Shown here: positions 35,771 through 47,922 of the stretch, piece after piece
How the letters are laid out: every line of letters begins with the position of its first letter
Position numbering within the stretch: the stretch's first letter is position 1
Assembly: GCA_012295275.1 (NCBI GenBank)
Contig: CM022665.1
Span: 17,252,210 to 17,316,209, forward strand
DNA length: 64,000 nt
Source: Chrysomallon squamiferum
Lineage: Eukaryota; Mollusca; Gastropoda; Neomphalida; Peltospiridae
Direction of reading: 5' to 3'
Made by a program: the position numbers and the translations under genes
Notes under the pieces: generated by a model
What the model saw: only the letters and a program-made list of their open reading frames with translations
What the model was told of the DNA's origin: nothing
Database searches by the model: none

Positions 35771-38479
35771 ATACCTAAATCTCATTATGTGCAGTTTACA
35801 ACAAATCCTGAAAATAATCAGAAAGGCTGATGTAATGGCATTTTATAACACCATTAAAATATTTGCAAAGAACATCTAAGTAAATGAAAAAGTAGTGAGA
35901 AAACTGAAACAAAAACAATAAATATAGAGAAAAACGCTAGATACTGAGTAGCATGTGATCAAGTTTGGGTTCAGTTGGAATCACAAAAATTCTATACATC
36001 ACTGATTAGAAATTTGTTGTAGCCTAAAATGTCTTGACCATGTTACTGTGATGTATTCGAGAGCTACATTACATCAGAATAATTGCTGCTAATCCTATAA
36101 ACACTGCAGGCATCAAACAAAATCTGGAGGAACCAGAAAACCAGCTATTTTTTTAACAGACTACTTTTCAGTTAGGTGTATTTTCTATCAGTTTGTGCTG
36201 AGTCAGTTCAAGAGAGATGTTTCCGAGTACAGATGACCCTCTAACAAATTATTTTTTTCTTTCACTTTAATCTCATTTTCCTTTATTATCATGTCTAGAA
36301 GAATTGCAGAAATGCAACGTGCTAGTGAAAAGCATAATCTATAGAAGTATTTTAAGAATTTAAGTAATTAATGAAGGTAAAATAGACCCTGGTTTAGAAT
36401 TATATTAATTTGTATCTGTTCTTTATTTTTCTTTGTTTATTTTATATTTTAAGTAGTTTTATCCTTTATCCTGAAATCTGACAAATCCAGAAATCACCAC
36501 AACTCCTGCTCCCAGTCTTACCAGATAAATGGTTTGGTACATGAATTGCTTATATGATGTGATCTGGGTAAACCCTGCATGGCGACAAAAATCAATTTTA
36601 GCTATTTTATTTTTTTGATGATTTAACATATTTATTATTTAACTTTTCAATAACCATTAAAGTTATATTACAATAAAGGTAATTCCTAACCACAAATGAA
36701 TATTAGAGAAAAATAAATCATAATACATACATGCATACATATATATGAAAGAGAAGAAAGAAAACATACAAATATAATTAAATAAAAGAAAAAATATATA
36801 TTTTAAAATTATTATTTATATTTATTTATTATTTACTAATTTTTATAAATAAATAGTTATAAAAATATTTTACTGCATTTTGAAGGTAAGTAAGTAAAAA
36901 AAAGACTTACATAAATACAGACACATGCACACACCACTCATACTCGAGTTGACAGCAACGCACAGCAACTGTTTTCAAACATTTAAAAAAACAAATCACA
37001 GGGATTTACAAATATTAAATGTTTTAATGAATAAAGAATTTAAAACCACAGAATACAAATTACAAATTCTTGAATATATTATAAAAACTTTTTTTTTTTT
37101 TTTTTTTTTTTTTTGGCGTACTATATAGAATATTTTTTTGTCATTAGAAACTGTAACAAGCATTTCACGTTAATTATATGTCAAGAAACAGAATTTATTA
37201 ACAATGTGGTTACCTCCCTTACTTGAAGTTAATTCCTCAATGTACTAGGCCTACGTGGTGGAGGAAAAAAAAAAAAAAAAAAAAAAACCGAAAATAAAAT
37301 AACTACTTTAATTATATATATACACAGATAAAATAAAAAGGAAGAAATAATAATAACAACAACAACAACAACAACAACAACAATAATAATAAGAAAGAAA
37401 GAAAGAAAGAAAAAAGAAAACTAACAAAATTAAATTAATTAATTAATTTAAAATAACAAACATTCGTTCTCCATAATCATAATGATAATACAGCAATGAT
37501 AATTTTATATTCACTTCCCAAATATAAATCTTTTGAATAATGAATCGTTTTCTTTTAACAAGTATCGGATTTGCGACTATGGGCACAACAGGTTTCGGCT
37601 TCCTATTTTATATTTTATTAATGTACATTTTCTTTTCTTAATTACCATAAGTTATTTCATTTGAAACGGTAACTGCATAATCTTTTTCTGCTTGAGTCAT
37701 CAAACTAAACATACAAACAATAAACAGACAAAAATCACTTATGAATAATAATTCACATATTTTTATCAGTTGACTGCATACATATAAGAATTACAAAATG
37801 AGAAAACATTTAATGGCTGAAAGATGAAAATAATGTTAAAACCATATCTATACATACTAATAAAAACAACAACAACAACAATAATAAATAATAATAATCT
37901 GCACACATTTATTTACTCGGAAATTTGAATTATCAGTAAGGACAATATTGCATACGCTCTGGTTTTAATGTTATGTCACACGTTCTAGTCACTTCTGCTG
38001 ATCTTGGCAGACGACTGATTTGGATAGTTTGTTCACAGAGAAAGAGGTAATTATGTATTGACAGTAATAATAGCAGCAGCATTTGCTTCCGGACTTTTTT
38101 TTCCCTTCTTCTTCCTTATATTTAATTAATTAATTAATTACTGAAGATAAATTTTAATGTAATTTTTTATTTACTTTGTTTTATTTCGCGCCTTTAAATA
38201 AAATGTAAAATTAATACAACACTTTTATAAAGTAATGTATCAATCTATTTTTGTCCACCAGTAAATTATTTTATTTTTGATTTTTGTTATATATGCGAAT
38301 AAACAATGTATGTCCTATGTCACTATATCTAATCATGCATACACGTTATAAAGTTTATTAACACATTTTGTTCTTTCACGCAGGACAGTATACACGGCGT
38401 CTTATAGTGGGATCGAATTTTTATTTTCTATTTTTTAATATTTTAATTAATTAATTAACATTATTACTATTGTTATTTA

Positions 38480-38620
38480 AAAACAAATCAATTATCCCAA
38501 TTAAGGCCTCATATCATTACTCCCCCATATTAGCCAACAAATAAAAATTAGAGTATTACAGACTAGCAAACAACTTACTTGTCTACAAAATTTAATATAC
38601 TGGTTAAAACCTTAGGTTAC

Positions 38621-38695
<75 letters not shown>

Positions 38696-38700
38696 TTATT
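38480..38700. repeat. Third, more diverged copy of one duplicated block
   Basis: The stretch around AATTAAGGCCTCATATCATTA resembles the block at 39505-39620 and 47135-47260 (ATTAAGGGCTCATACCATTA), including the following GACTAGCAA / AACTAGCAGAG part. It is less similar than the other two are to each other. It ends in a near-palindromic (AAT)n(ATT)n run. Confidence 0.5.
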
Positions 38701-38710
38701 ATTATTATTT
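38612..38710. repeat. (AAT)n(ATT)n palindromic run
   Basis: About 16 AAT units followed by about 11 ATT units, then a degenerate tail. Same architecture as at 9241-9300. Confidence 0.95.
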
Positions 38711-40406
38711 TATTATTAAGAATCAATTACTTAAATAAATCAATCTTCAAGTATAGGCTTACAAGGGACAATGCTGTATTCTGTAAGTTCGTGAGATTTT
38801 TATTTTGTGTTTTTAAAAAAAAAAATTAATTATTTAAATTTTGAAATTAAATTTCTGAGAACTTTACTATTGTTGTTGTTGTTGTTGATGCTGCTGCTGC
38901 TTTGATTTCTGCCAGCGGTATCATCAGTATGTATAGAGTATATGGTTATTTAACCAGCGTAAAGCAGTGTGAAGAAAAAAATCATATATAAATTTTTTAT
39001 TTTCTTGGTTAGATTTTAATTTGTTTTAGTTATTATATGAATTCTTTTGTTGCTGAATGTAAAGTATTAAATTTTGTAATTAATAATACTGTATAACTTG
39101 AGAATCAGCTGTTATGTCATATAAATAAAACAAGGAAATATAATTGTTGCCTACAGTTTTAATTTCAAATAAACTGAATGTGATGGATTAAAAAATATAA
39201 ATACATTGCTTGCTAGAATGGCAAGATGTATAAGAATGTTCAGCATTATAACAGTATTTTAAATTTTAAAATATTTTTGGTGGTAGTAAAATGTTATAGT
39301 TGTTTCTTTCACTGCCTTTTTTTAATTTAAATATTTTAAATTTTATACTTTTTAAAAATGATTATTGTCCTGGAAATAAAAGTGAAATTAAGAATTTATC
39401 ACATACAGTTCAAGAATAACCTTAGTCTGATTTTTGTCTTTATTAATATTTTTATTTTATTATTATTATTATTTTAATTATTATTTTTACAAAATATATT
39501 GATTATCCACAATTAAGGGCTCATACCATTAGTTCACATATTATTTTCTGACAGATTTTTAACTAGCAGAGATTTATTTACCAAATTTATGTGAAGCTGA
39601 AATTATTTTAGAGGTTTAAAAAACCTGTGATCTTTACTATTGCTACTACCTTTACTAACAATAATAATATTAATAGTGATATTGAAAATGATGATGATGA
39701 TAATATAAATAAATAAATAAATATTCAGTTTTTGATAATTTTTAAATGCAATACATTTTTTTGAATTATTTTCGTATGTATTGTTTTTAATATTATATTA
39801 GGCCTTTTCAGCAAGAGGCCCACTAACATAGATCAAATCTGCAGGGGCACAACAGTTTTATAATGCAGATGGTAATTTAGACTTCAGTAACACAGCTAGA
39901 TCAAATACTCAGCTACATAATTACTATTTCATGCAAGCAATTGTTCTATACAATTTTAAAAATTTCACTTTCAGTTTACTGAAATGAATAAAAAGTAAAT
40001 AAAAAAGGTATAATTTGACTCTAATTCCTAGGTTTGCATTCACTCTGATCACTTTTAAAAGTGTACCTGTGAAACAATGAAATAATGTCTTGAATATATT
40101 CTGTGAATTTCTTTCTGTCTGGTCGCCAATCTGTTCTAATAAAATAGTATTACCTCGAATTTCAGGGATGCCACCATTTTTCCCTTTGGAGTTGTAGCTA
40201 TGGCACTGTGGCATACAGTGTACTTAACAAAAATAATAATAATAAAACAACACAAATAATAGAATACTATTTGTGCAGCATTCCTAAGAATAATAAATCA
40301 TGAAATGAAAGGATAATGGAATGTAAAGTTTGATAATGTAGAAAGGACAAACAGAAAAATGCAGAAAAAGTATTTCCATTTATCAAAGCCAAATTCAAGA
40401 GAAGAA

Positions 40407-40407
<1 letters not shown>

Positions 40408-40445
<38 letters not shown>
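40408..40445. repeat. (GT)n microsatellite
   Basis: About 19 GT units. Confidence 0.97.
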
Positions 40446-40446
<1 letters not shown>

Positions 40447-42537
40447 TAGAGAAATAATAAACACTGTTTCCTAATCTATGAAGGTCAGTATATGTTTTGA
40501 AAGTAATTAGGGGGAAGTAAGTGCTAGCAAGATAGATTAAGTTGACTGCCTCCTATTGTGAGCTTTCATTAGCACTGGGATCTGTATGGTCATGTCACAT
40601 GATAATATATGGCAACTTCTTCCTAGAATTTAAGGGGGAACATTCCCAGAGAGTTTTTCAAGGTTCAGAGAATAATGTTCTCTGGCTCTTGATATTGCAG
40701 GACCTTAAACAATTGTTAGTGAAGGTAAGCATTTTCACATTTGGTTAATAGTGGTTTTACACATGTGCAAGAGATCAGCTAAGATTAGTAATTAATTTAG
40801 GCTTATTGCATTCATTTTAATATGTCTCCTAAAAAGGGATAATTAAGATATTATGTATTAATGATGAAACAATAATTATATTTTACTTGTGTATTTTCAT
40901 TTATTTTGAATATGCTAGTGCACAATTTAATAAATGTCTTGGCATAACTTTAAGTAATAGTGGTTACAATTTATAATAATTAATGGGATTGGTATTCGTT
41001 TTCACATGGACATATATTTAAAAATAAACATGATTGATACACTGAGTATTTTCTCAGTAAACACAGTTGGTGACACTGGTTATGTGGGGTAAGCATTACT
41101 GACATCACTACTTACAGTACTGCATACATTTTATATTTATATGTAATTGTTAATTTATATGCATTGGTAATTGTATCTTTATGATGACAGTTATTCTTTT
41201 CTTTAAATGTCTCAGTTATGTTTTATTTATGTTTTCAATATAACCAAATTATGAATAACAAATACAGGATGTTCATATATATATTTATTAAAAAGCTTAT
41301 GGTTTAATTATTATTAATGTATCATATATGTATAAAGTTTTTTAGTTTTTTAGTTTTTTTTTTATAGAGACTTTCATATAATGTAATTAGTTCTAGTTAA
41401 TGTAAGTGGGAGAAATGATTACAGATAGATGCATGGTATTGGTTGTAGTAGACCAGGTGTCCAAGTGCCAGAAACAGATAGAAATGAAATCACACCCATT
41501 AATCTGGTGTCAGCTATGAGTTAATGGGTTCCTACAAAAGAATCAACAGAACCACTGCTATTACATAAACAGTGGGCTTAAAATTCCAAACTGAAGTTAA
41601 GTGCTTTTGTTAAAGGTTTGATGTTTTGAACTGTATATTAATATTATATATTTGGTCGTATATTTGTTTCCTTTTATCTAAACATCAGGTTTTTTTTATA
41701 TTGGTTTGATTTGTTCTGATTTTACAACTGTAGAATCTTTATTATGATTTGTATTAATTAAATATTGTCAATTTGTAGTATTATTATTTCTATATCAGGG
41801 ATTATCTAGTATTAAAGCCCTTTGATTTTTAACCCTGTCTTGGTTGTTTATTCCTTGGACAGTAATCTGATGAGTAACTTATATAGTGAGTTACATACAT
41901 ATAGCTATTATATTATATCAACTTATCAGTATCATCTTATCCACCCCTCCCCCATCACACACACACACACACACACACACATTGTTTTTGTTAACCCTAA
42001 AATTGAAGTTTGGGCACAAAAATAATTCTTTATAGCTCACAAGTTAATAATACAATGCATTAAGTTATAATTTATTGTATCATATAACTTATTACAACCA
42101 TCTGATATAGGAACTCCTCAGATATCTGGGCAAAGCTATAATTTTTATTTTGTTGAAACCTTAATCTCATGTGAGAATATTTTAGGTTTGTTCCTTGACA
42201 GAAAAAAAAAAAAAATAAAATAAAATAAGTAAAAACATAAATAATAAAATTGTTTAGGATTAAAAGTGTGCTGTTATGTATGATATGTGAACTTTGCTCC
42301 AGTGGTCTTCTGTTATGATTTTAATAATTTCAAAACGCACAGATCATATATACAAGTGTGAAAACAAAAGAAAATTAAATGAAGAAAAAAGGAAGATACT
42401 TTCATTTTTTATTGTTTTTATTCAGGAGGAAAATAAATGCTGATGTACTCAGATCAGAGTATTATTATTTGTATTACATTCCTTTTACACCGTAAAGATC
42501 ATAAATTTATAGAGAACTTTAAACATAATTAAAAACA

Positions 42538-42637
42538 ATACACAACACTAAATATTTCCTTGTTCAGTTTCAGTATGATGTAGTCTACAAGCTCTGTTTC
42601 AGTCAATTTGCATAAAAAAAGCTAAAGCCTATTATAC

Positions 42638-42685
<48 letters not shown>

Positions 42686-42795
42686 AAATATGTCCTTGTT
42701 CAGTTTCGGTATGGTGCAATCTACTAGCTAAGTTTCAGTCCATTTGCATAATAAAACTTGCCTATGACAACCAGTATCAACAATACTAAATATTT
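42538..42795. repeat. ~125-140 bp tandem repeat with (AT)n between units
   Basis: ACTAAATATTTCCTTGTTCAG ... GTTTCAGTCAATTTGCATAA appears at 42547, again at about 42682, with a partial third start at 42784. An AT dinucleotide run (about 42641-42680) separates the first two units. Confidence 0.7.
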
Positions 42796-43386
42796 CCTTG
42801 TGCTGTTGACACAAGAAGACATTGAAGTTTAATAATGAATCGTAAACCAAATTATTCAGACAACAATGAGGAGAATGGTGAGATTATTTTTGTTTTTCCT
42901 ATTTACGTTTGAATTTGATGTATCTATATCAGTTGATTAATTGTCACTTACAGATTTGAAGATTAATTAATCATTTTTTTCTCTTTGTTTTTAGATTTAA
43001 TAATAATTTCTTATTCTTAATTTTGTTTTTTTCTGTAACAAAAAAGATTAATTATTTTATTTTTATTAAAACTTTATTTTATTTTTATTTTTTAATTAAG
43101 AAATTATCATTATTAAATTTTAATGAAATATTTAATACTGTAGATACAGACTGATAGTCTACAATTGTATTACACAGATAATAAAAGTTTCTGGTATGAA
43201 AATCGTATGATATGTATCCTGTGTAAGTTATAAGTGCTGTTTATGTTTTATATAATTTTTAAAAGCAAAGTATTTTTACATCTTATCGGTTTAAAATATT
43301 TTTATGATATTAGTTCTGCTGAACAAAGACCAACAAAGACTGATGAAATGTGCAAGGGCACATCACTTATGTCCTTCATATTTACA

Positions 43387-43421
<35 letters not shown>

Positions 43422-43709
43422 TATTAAACTTTTTTCAGTTTGAGTTCAAGAAATTAGGTATGTTGACTTACTGCGAAATAGCAATCTATTAAAAGTAATA
43501 AAAATTGTATGTAAACTTTTTTTAATGATAAATTTTTCATTTTCAGTTTGCTTTACTTATCTTATTATATTGAATGCCTAAACAGGAAAATTAGGAATAA
43601 AATTACCTTTTGTACACAGAAGAAAAATGTCGAGGACTATTTTATACATCTGTTCAGGAATCTGTATAAAATATATATTAGTGGTAAATGGCCAATGTTG
43701 TAGTGGGAA

Positions 43710-43710
<1 letters not shown>

Positions 43711-43768
<58 letters not shown>
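43711..43768. repeat. (TC)n microsatellite
   Basis: About 29 TC units, followed by (AAAT)n. Confidence 0.97.
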
Positions 43769-43770
<2 letters not shown>

Positions 43771-44207
43771 AAATAAATAAATAAATAAATAAAAATAAAA
43801 AACAATAATAATAATAAAGCTGTTAAATAAATAAACTATAAAAAAAAAAATGTGTCTGTCTTTTGCTGCTAATGGTACAGTTGCAGCCTGTTTGGCTATA
43901 TGCAAAAATTGGTAGCTGTATCAGATAACAAATAATAAGTGAATTTTAAAAAAAGATGATAAGCTTAAAATGAATGAATAAATAAATTCATATTCTGTCA
44001 GTTATTTTATTTATAAAAAACCCACAAAACAACAAACACAATTGATAATGTTCATGGTGCCACTAAAGACAGCTAATGGGAATGATCTGCTATCATTCAC
44101 ATCATTAATTTGCAAAGATTGTATTTGGTTCTCTATTCTCACAATTATAAATTGCAGAGGTAACAACACAATGTTGCTCTTGTTACTGCAAAAGACATGA
44201 TATGTAA

Positions 44208-44216
44208 AAAAAAAAA

Positions 44217-44257
<41 letters not shown>

Positions 44258-44290
44258 TAATAACAAAAACAACAACAGTAATAATAATAA
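44208..44290. repeat. (A)n(TAA)n run
   Basis: Poly(A) followed by about 13 TAA units and degenerate AACAAC/AATAAT units. Confidence 0.95.
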
Positions 44291-45589
44291 AAAAATTATA
44301 AAAAGCATGACCATATTTCTCTGTGTGATACAAAGAATTATAAGGCCCTATAAGCCTTAAATGAAACAGTCATGCAGGCGATAAAGTTTTGGCACTGGAA
44401 ATTATTATGTGTATCTAATAGATGTTACTTGAGCACATAATTCCTTCAGAATTCATTCAGAAACTATAGAATGGTTTCAAACAGCAGGAAATAGAAACCT
44501 GGTTCAAAATGTTTTTTTTTTGACATTATGGGAACAGTTTCAGTTTTTGATTATTTATAACCACAATATACTTCTATTTTTTACTTTTTATTCATTAAAA
44601 AAGATAATATTAATTAAAAAATATATGTATGTATAAAATATTGTTATTGTATTTATCATATTTTCTAGAAAACGTTAAAAAAGATGGTTTTTCTCTCACT
44701 TATAGAAATGATCAGCATCAAAATGATAGATGTATTCACAATGAATTTTATGCAACATATAAAATTACTTTTTAATGTCCTAACCACCTTGTACCAGTAC
44801 AAATGTTTCTGTTTTAGAATGTGGGGAAAGAACAAAATATTCAAAATAATTAACATTATATAAGTCTGTGCATGTTACAAAACAGAGATCATGAAAAACC
44901 ACTGAATAATATAGAAGAAATAAAATTGTAGAGCATGCTTAAGAAAAACTGGGAGTTACAAATTAATGAAGAGCTATTTATTAAATATTAATAATGTGGT
45001 TTACATGAATTGACACAACAGTATACATTAAATTAAGAACAACAAGCACTTTCATGTCAGTAGATTTATATATCACTAAAAATGTCCATTATCCAGAGAG
45101 AACATACATGAATAATTTTTCTGATTAAATTTGTTTTTGGTAAACAGACTGAAAACTGTTTAAATGTTATTATAATTACAGTACTGAATGTTATGTTATT
45201 TTTGTGATGATCATGAAAATTTTCAAATTTAGAAAATTGATTATGATAAATTTCAATACCTTTGCTTACATTTTCAAAAATGTTTTATTCTCTTGCTGGT
45301 TTTTTATATTATTTAGATATGATACTTGTTGATCACTATATAAAATATAAATGATAAATGTAGAAATGCAAATAATTAATTTTAATTCCTAATCCAATTA
45401 GTGATAATAAACAAAGCAGGATATAACAACATTCTGAGTTTAAAGTTCTCATTTACAGTTAAATAATCAAGGACAAAACTCAAAAATGAATGATTCCATG
45501 GAGGCCACAAAACAAACAGAAGACAATGAATGAACACCAAAGGTAAATATATCTCTTTGTAGTTATTAATTTAGAGCAGAATATTTAAA

Positions 45590-45990
45590 ATGCACAGACT
45601 GCACTTTAGATAAATTAGTATGTATAAAATAGAGAGCCTAGTGTTTAATGAATTAGAATATGTAAAATACACAGCCTAGTATTTAGAGAAATCAGAATAT
45701 GAAAAAAGACACAGTCCAGTGGTTAGATAAATTAGTAAAATACACTGTAATTTAGATAAATCAGAATTATGTAAAATACAAAGTCTACTGTATAGATAAA
45801 TCAGAATATGTAAAATTCACAGCCCAGTGTTTAGACAAATCTGAATGTGTAAAATACACTGGTTATAGTTCAGACAAACCAGAATATTTAAAATACACAA
45901 TCTAGTGTTTAGATCAATCAGAATACGTAAAATATACATGCTGCACTTCAGATAAATAAGTACATGTAAAATGCAGCTTCAAGTTTAGAT
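45590..45990 (+). repeat. ~40-45 bp minisatellite, about 9 imperfect units
   Basis: The unit is roughly AGYCTAGTGTTTAGATAAAT followed by CAGAATATGTAAAATACAC. Units differ by several substitutions. The same unit in reverse complement occurs at 35640-35770. Confidence 0.75.
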
Positions 45991-46049
45991 AAATTAGAAT
46001 ATTGTAAAAAAAAAAAGGCTAGAGTTATTCTGTGCTACTCATTTTCAAA

Positions 46050-46086
46050 ATACTAGACCTACAAGGGGAAAAAAATGAAAACAAAT

Positions 46087-46133
<47 letters not shown>

Positions 46134-47922
46134 TAATAGATAAATAAATAACAAAAATTAATTAATTAATTTAAAAAAAAAACAACAACAACAACAAACA
46201 AACAAACATTCATTCTCCATAATGTAGCAATCATAATTTTACATTCACTTCCAAAAGACAAATCTTTTGAATTGTGAATAATTTTTTATAAGCGAGTATT
46301 GGATTCATAATTATGCTGCAGCTCAGGGCCTTAAAATCTAGGAGGGCTTTGCTTCCTATTTTCTTTAATTAACCAGACATTATTTCATTTGCAACGATAA
46401 TCTGCATAGTTTGTTTTCTGCTTGAGTCATCAAACTAAACGTACAAACATTAAACAGACAAAAATCACTTATGAATAATATTTCACGTATTTCATCACCT
46501 GACTGCATAACTGACTATCTATCTATCTATCTATCTATCTATATAAGGATGACAAAGTGAGAAACATTTAATGGCTGAAATATGAAAATAAAGTAAAGAC
46601 CACATAAATTAAAATATGTTAATAATAATCTGCACACATTTATTTACTCGGAAATTTTGAATTATCAGTAAGGACAATATTGCATACGCTCTGGTTTTAA
46701 TGTTACGTCACACATCTGGCCAAGCTAATTAAGAATATAAAAATGTAAAAAATACTTAAAGAGTAAAGGAGTGTGAAGAAAAAAATCATATAAGTAAATT
46801 TTTTATTTTCTTGGTTAGATTTTAATTTGTTTTAGTTATTATATGAATTCTTTTGTTTCTAAATCTAAAGTATTAAATTTTGTAATTAATCTAACTGTTA
46901 TAATACTGTATAACTTGAGAATCAGCTGTTATGTCATTTAAATAAAACAAGGAAATATAATTTTTTACGGACATTCTGCTTTAATTGTTACCAGCAGTTT
47001 TAATTTCAAATGTTATTAAATTAATTACTTTTCTTTTTATTATTATCTTTATTATTATTATTATTATTATTTTGTTTTTTTTTTTTTTTTTATTGTTATT
47101 ATTTTTTGAATTATTATTTTTACAAAATATATTGATTATCCACAATTAAGGGCTCATACCATTAGTTCACATATTATTTGCTGACAGATTTTTAACTAGC
47201 AGAGATTTATTTACCAAATTTATGTGAAAATGAAATTATTTTAGAGGTTTAAAAAACCTGTGATCCTTACTATTGCTACTACCATTACTAACAATAATAA
47301 TATTAATAATGATATTGAATGAGATAATAATGATGATGATGATAAAAATATAAATAAATAAATATTTTATCATTTACCATCACACAAAACCAAATAAATG
47401 AAACATACATAACGTATTTTAGATTATTATTTATAAAATTACAAAACACTGTAAGTGTTAAATGAAAAAGAGAATTCAGAAGATAAAAATTTCTAGTTTG
47501 TAAATCATTATATTAATTCAGTAGTCGTTACAGGCACATTTTCAGTTTTTCAATAAATTTTAAATGCATTACATTTTTTTGAATTATTTTCGTATGTACT
47601 GTTTTTAATATTATATTAGGCCTTTTCAGCAAGAGGCCCACTAACATAGATCAAATTTGCAGGGGCACAACAGTTTCATATAGCTGTTATTTCCCTTGTA
47701 ATAACTTAATAATTACAATTTAAATATATAAAAATTTGGAAAAATAGAAACTTAAAAGTTTTATAAAGCAGATGGTAATTTAGACTTCAGCAACACAGCT
47801 AAAAATTTAATGTTTTGATCAAATACTCAGATAGCTACGTAATTACCATTTCATGCAAGCAATTGTTCTACACAATTTTACAATAGCTGAAATGAATAAA
47901 AAGCAAATAAAAAAGGTATAAT
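46050..47922. repeat. Segmental duplication, copy B
   Basis: Direct-orientation partner of the segment at 37240-40014, about 8 kb downstream. It has its own extra piece (about 47370-47550) absent from the first copy. Microsatellites differ strongly in length between the copies. It contains only non-coding sequence as far as I can see. Confidence 0.85.
46089..46132. repeat. (TAA)n microsatellite inside duplicated segment B
   Basis: About 14 TAA units. The matching place in copy A has shorter AAT/AAC runs. Confidence 0.95.

Larger units (their letters stand above)
34571..37239. other. Intergenic, repeat remnants only
   Basis: AT-rich DNA holding the dispersed repeat at 35430-35625 and the inverted minisatellite at 35640-35770. 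Poly(T) and poly(A) runs occur at 37089-37114 and 37265-37287. No coding signal. Confidence 0.5.
37240..40014. repeat. Segmental duplication, copy A
   Basis: Blocks in this segment recur in the same order and orientation at about 46050-47922. Shared blocks include TTATTTACTCGGAAATTT, AAGGACAATATTGCATACGC, GTGTGAAGAAAAAAATCAT, ATTAAGGGCTCATACCATTA and GGCCTTTTCAGCAAGAGGCC. Identity is high over tens of bases, broken by indels. This copy carries about 0.9 kb (roughly 37985-38955) that the other copy lacks. No coding frame is shared. Confidence 0.85.
40015..45589. other. Intergenic between the duplicated segments
   Basis: Mostly AT-rich repeats. Items of note are a possible orphan exon at 40627-40724, a tandem repeat at 42538-42795, a short ATG-led open segment at 42835-42877 that ends in a donor (AATG|GTGAGA), and another ATG (45486) whose frame stops after 15 codons just before a donor (CAAAG|GTAAAT). 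None has a partner exon I can identify. Confidence 0.45.

Noticed and set aside
39924-40214. 96-codon minus-strand ORF starting MPQCHSYNSKGKNGG, considered as a THAP-type zinc finger start
   Set aside because: The second Cys of a C2CH finger and the aromatic FHRFP-like motif are missing, the frame runs into AT-rich sequence, and the duplicated partner segment does not conserve it.
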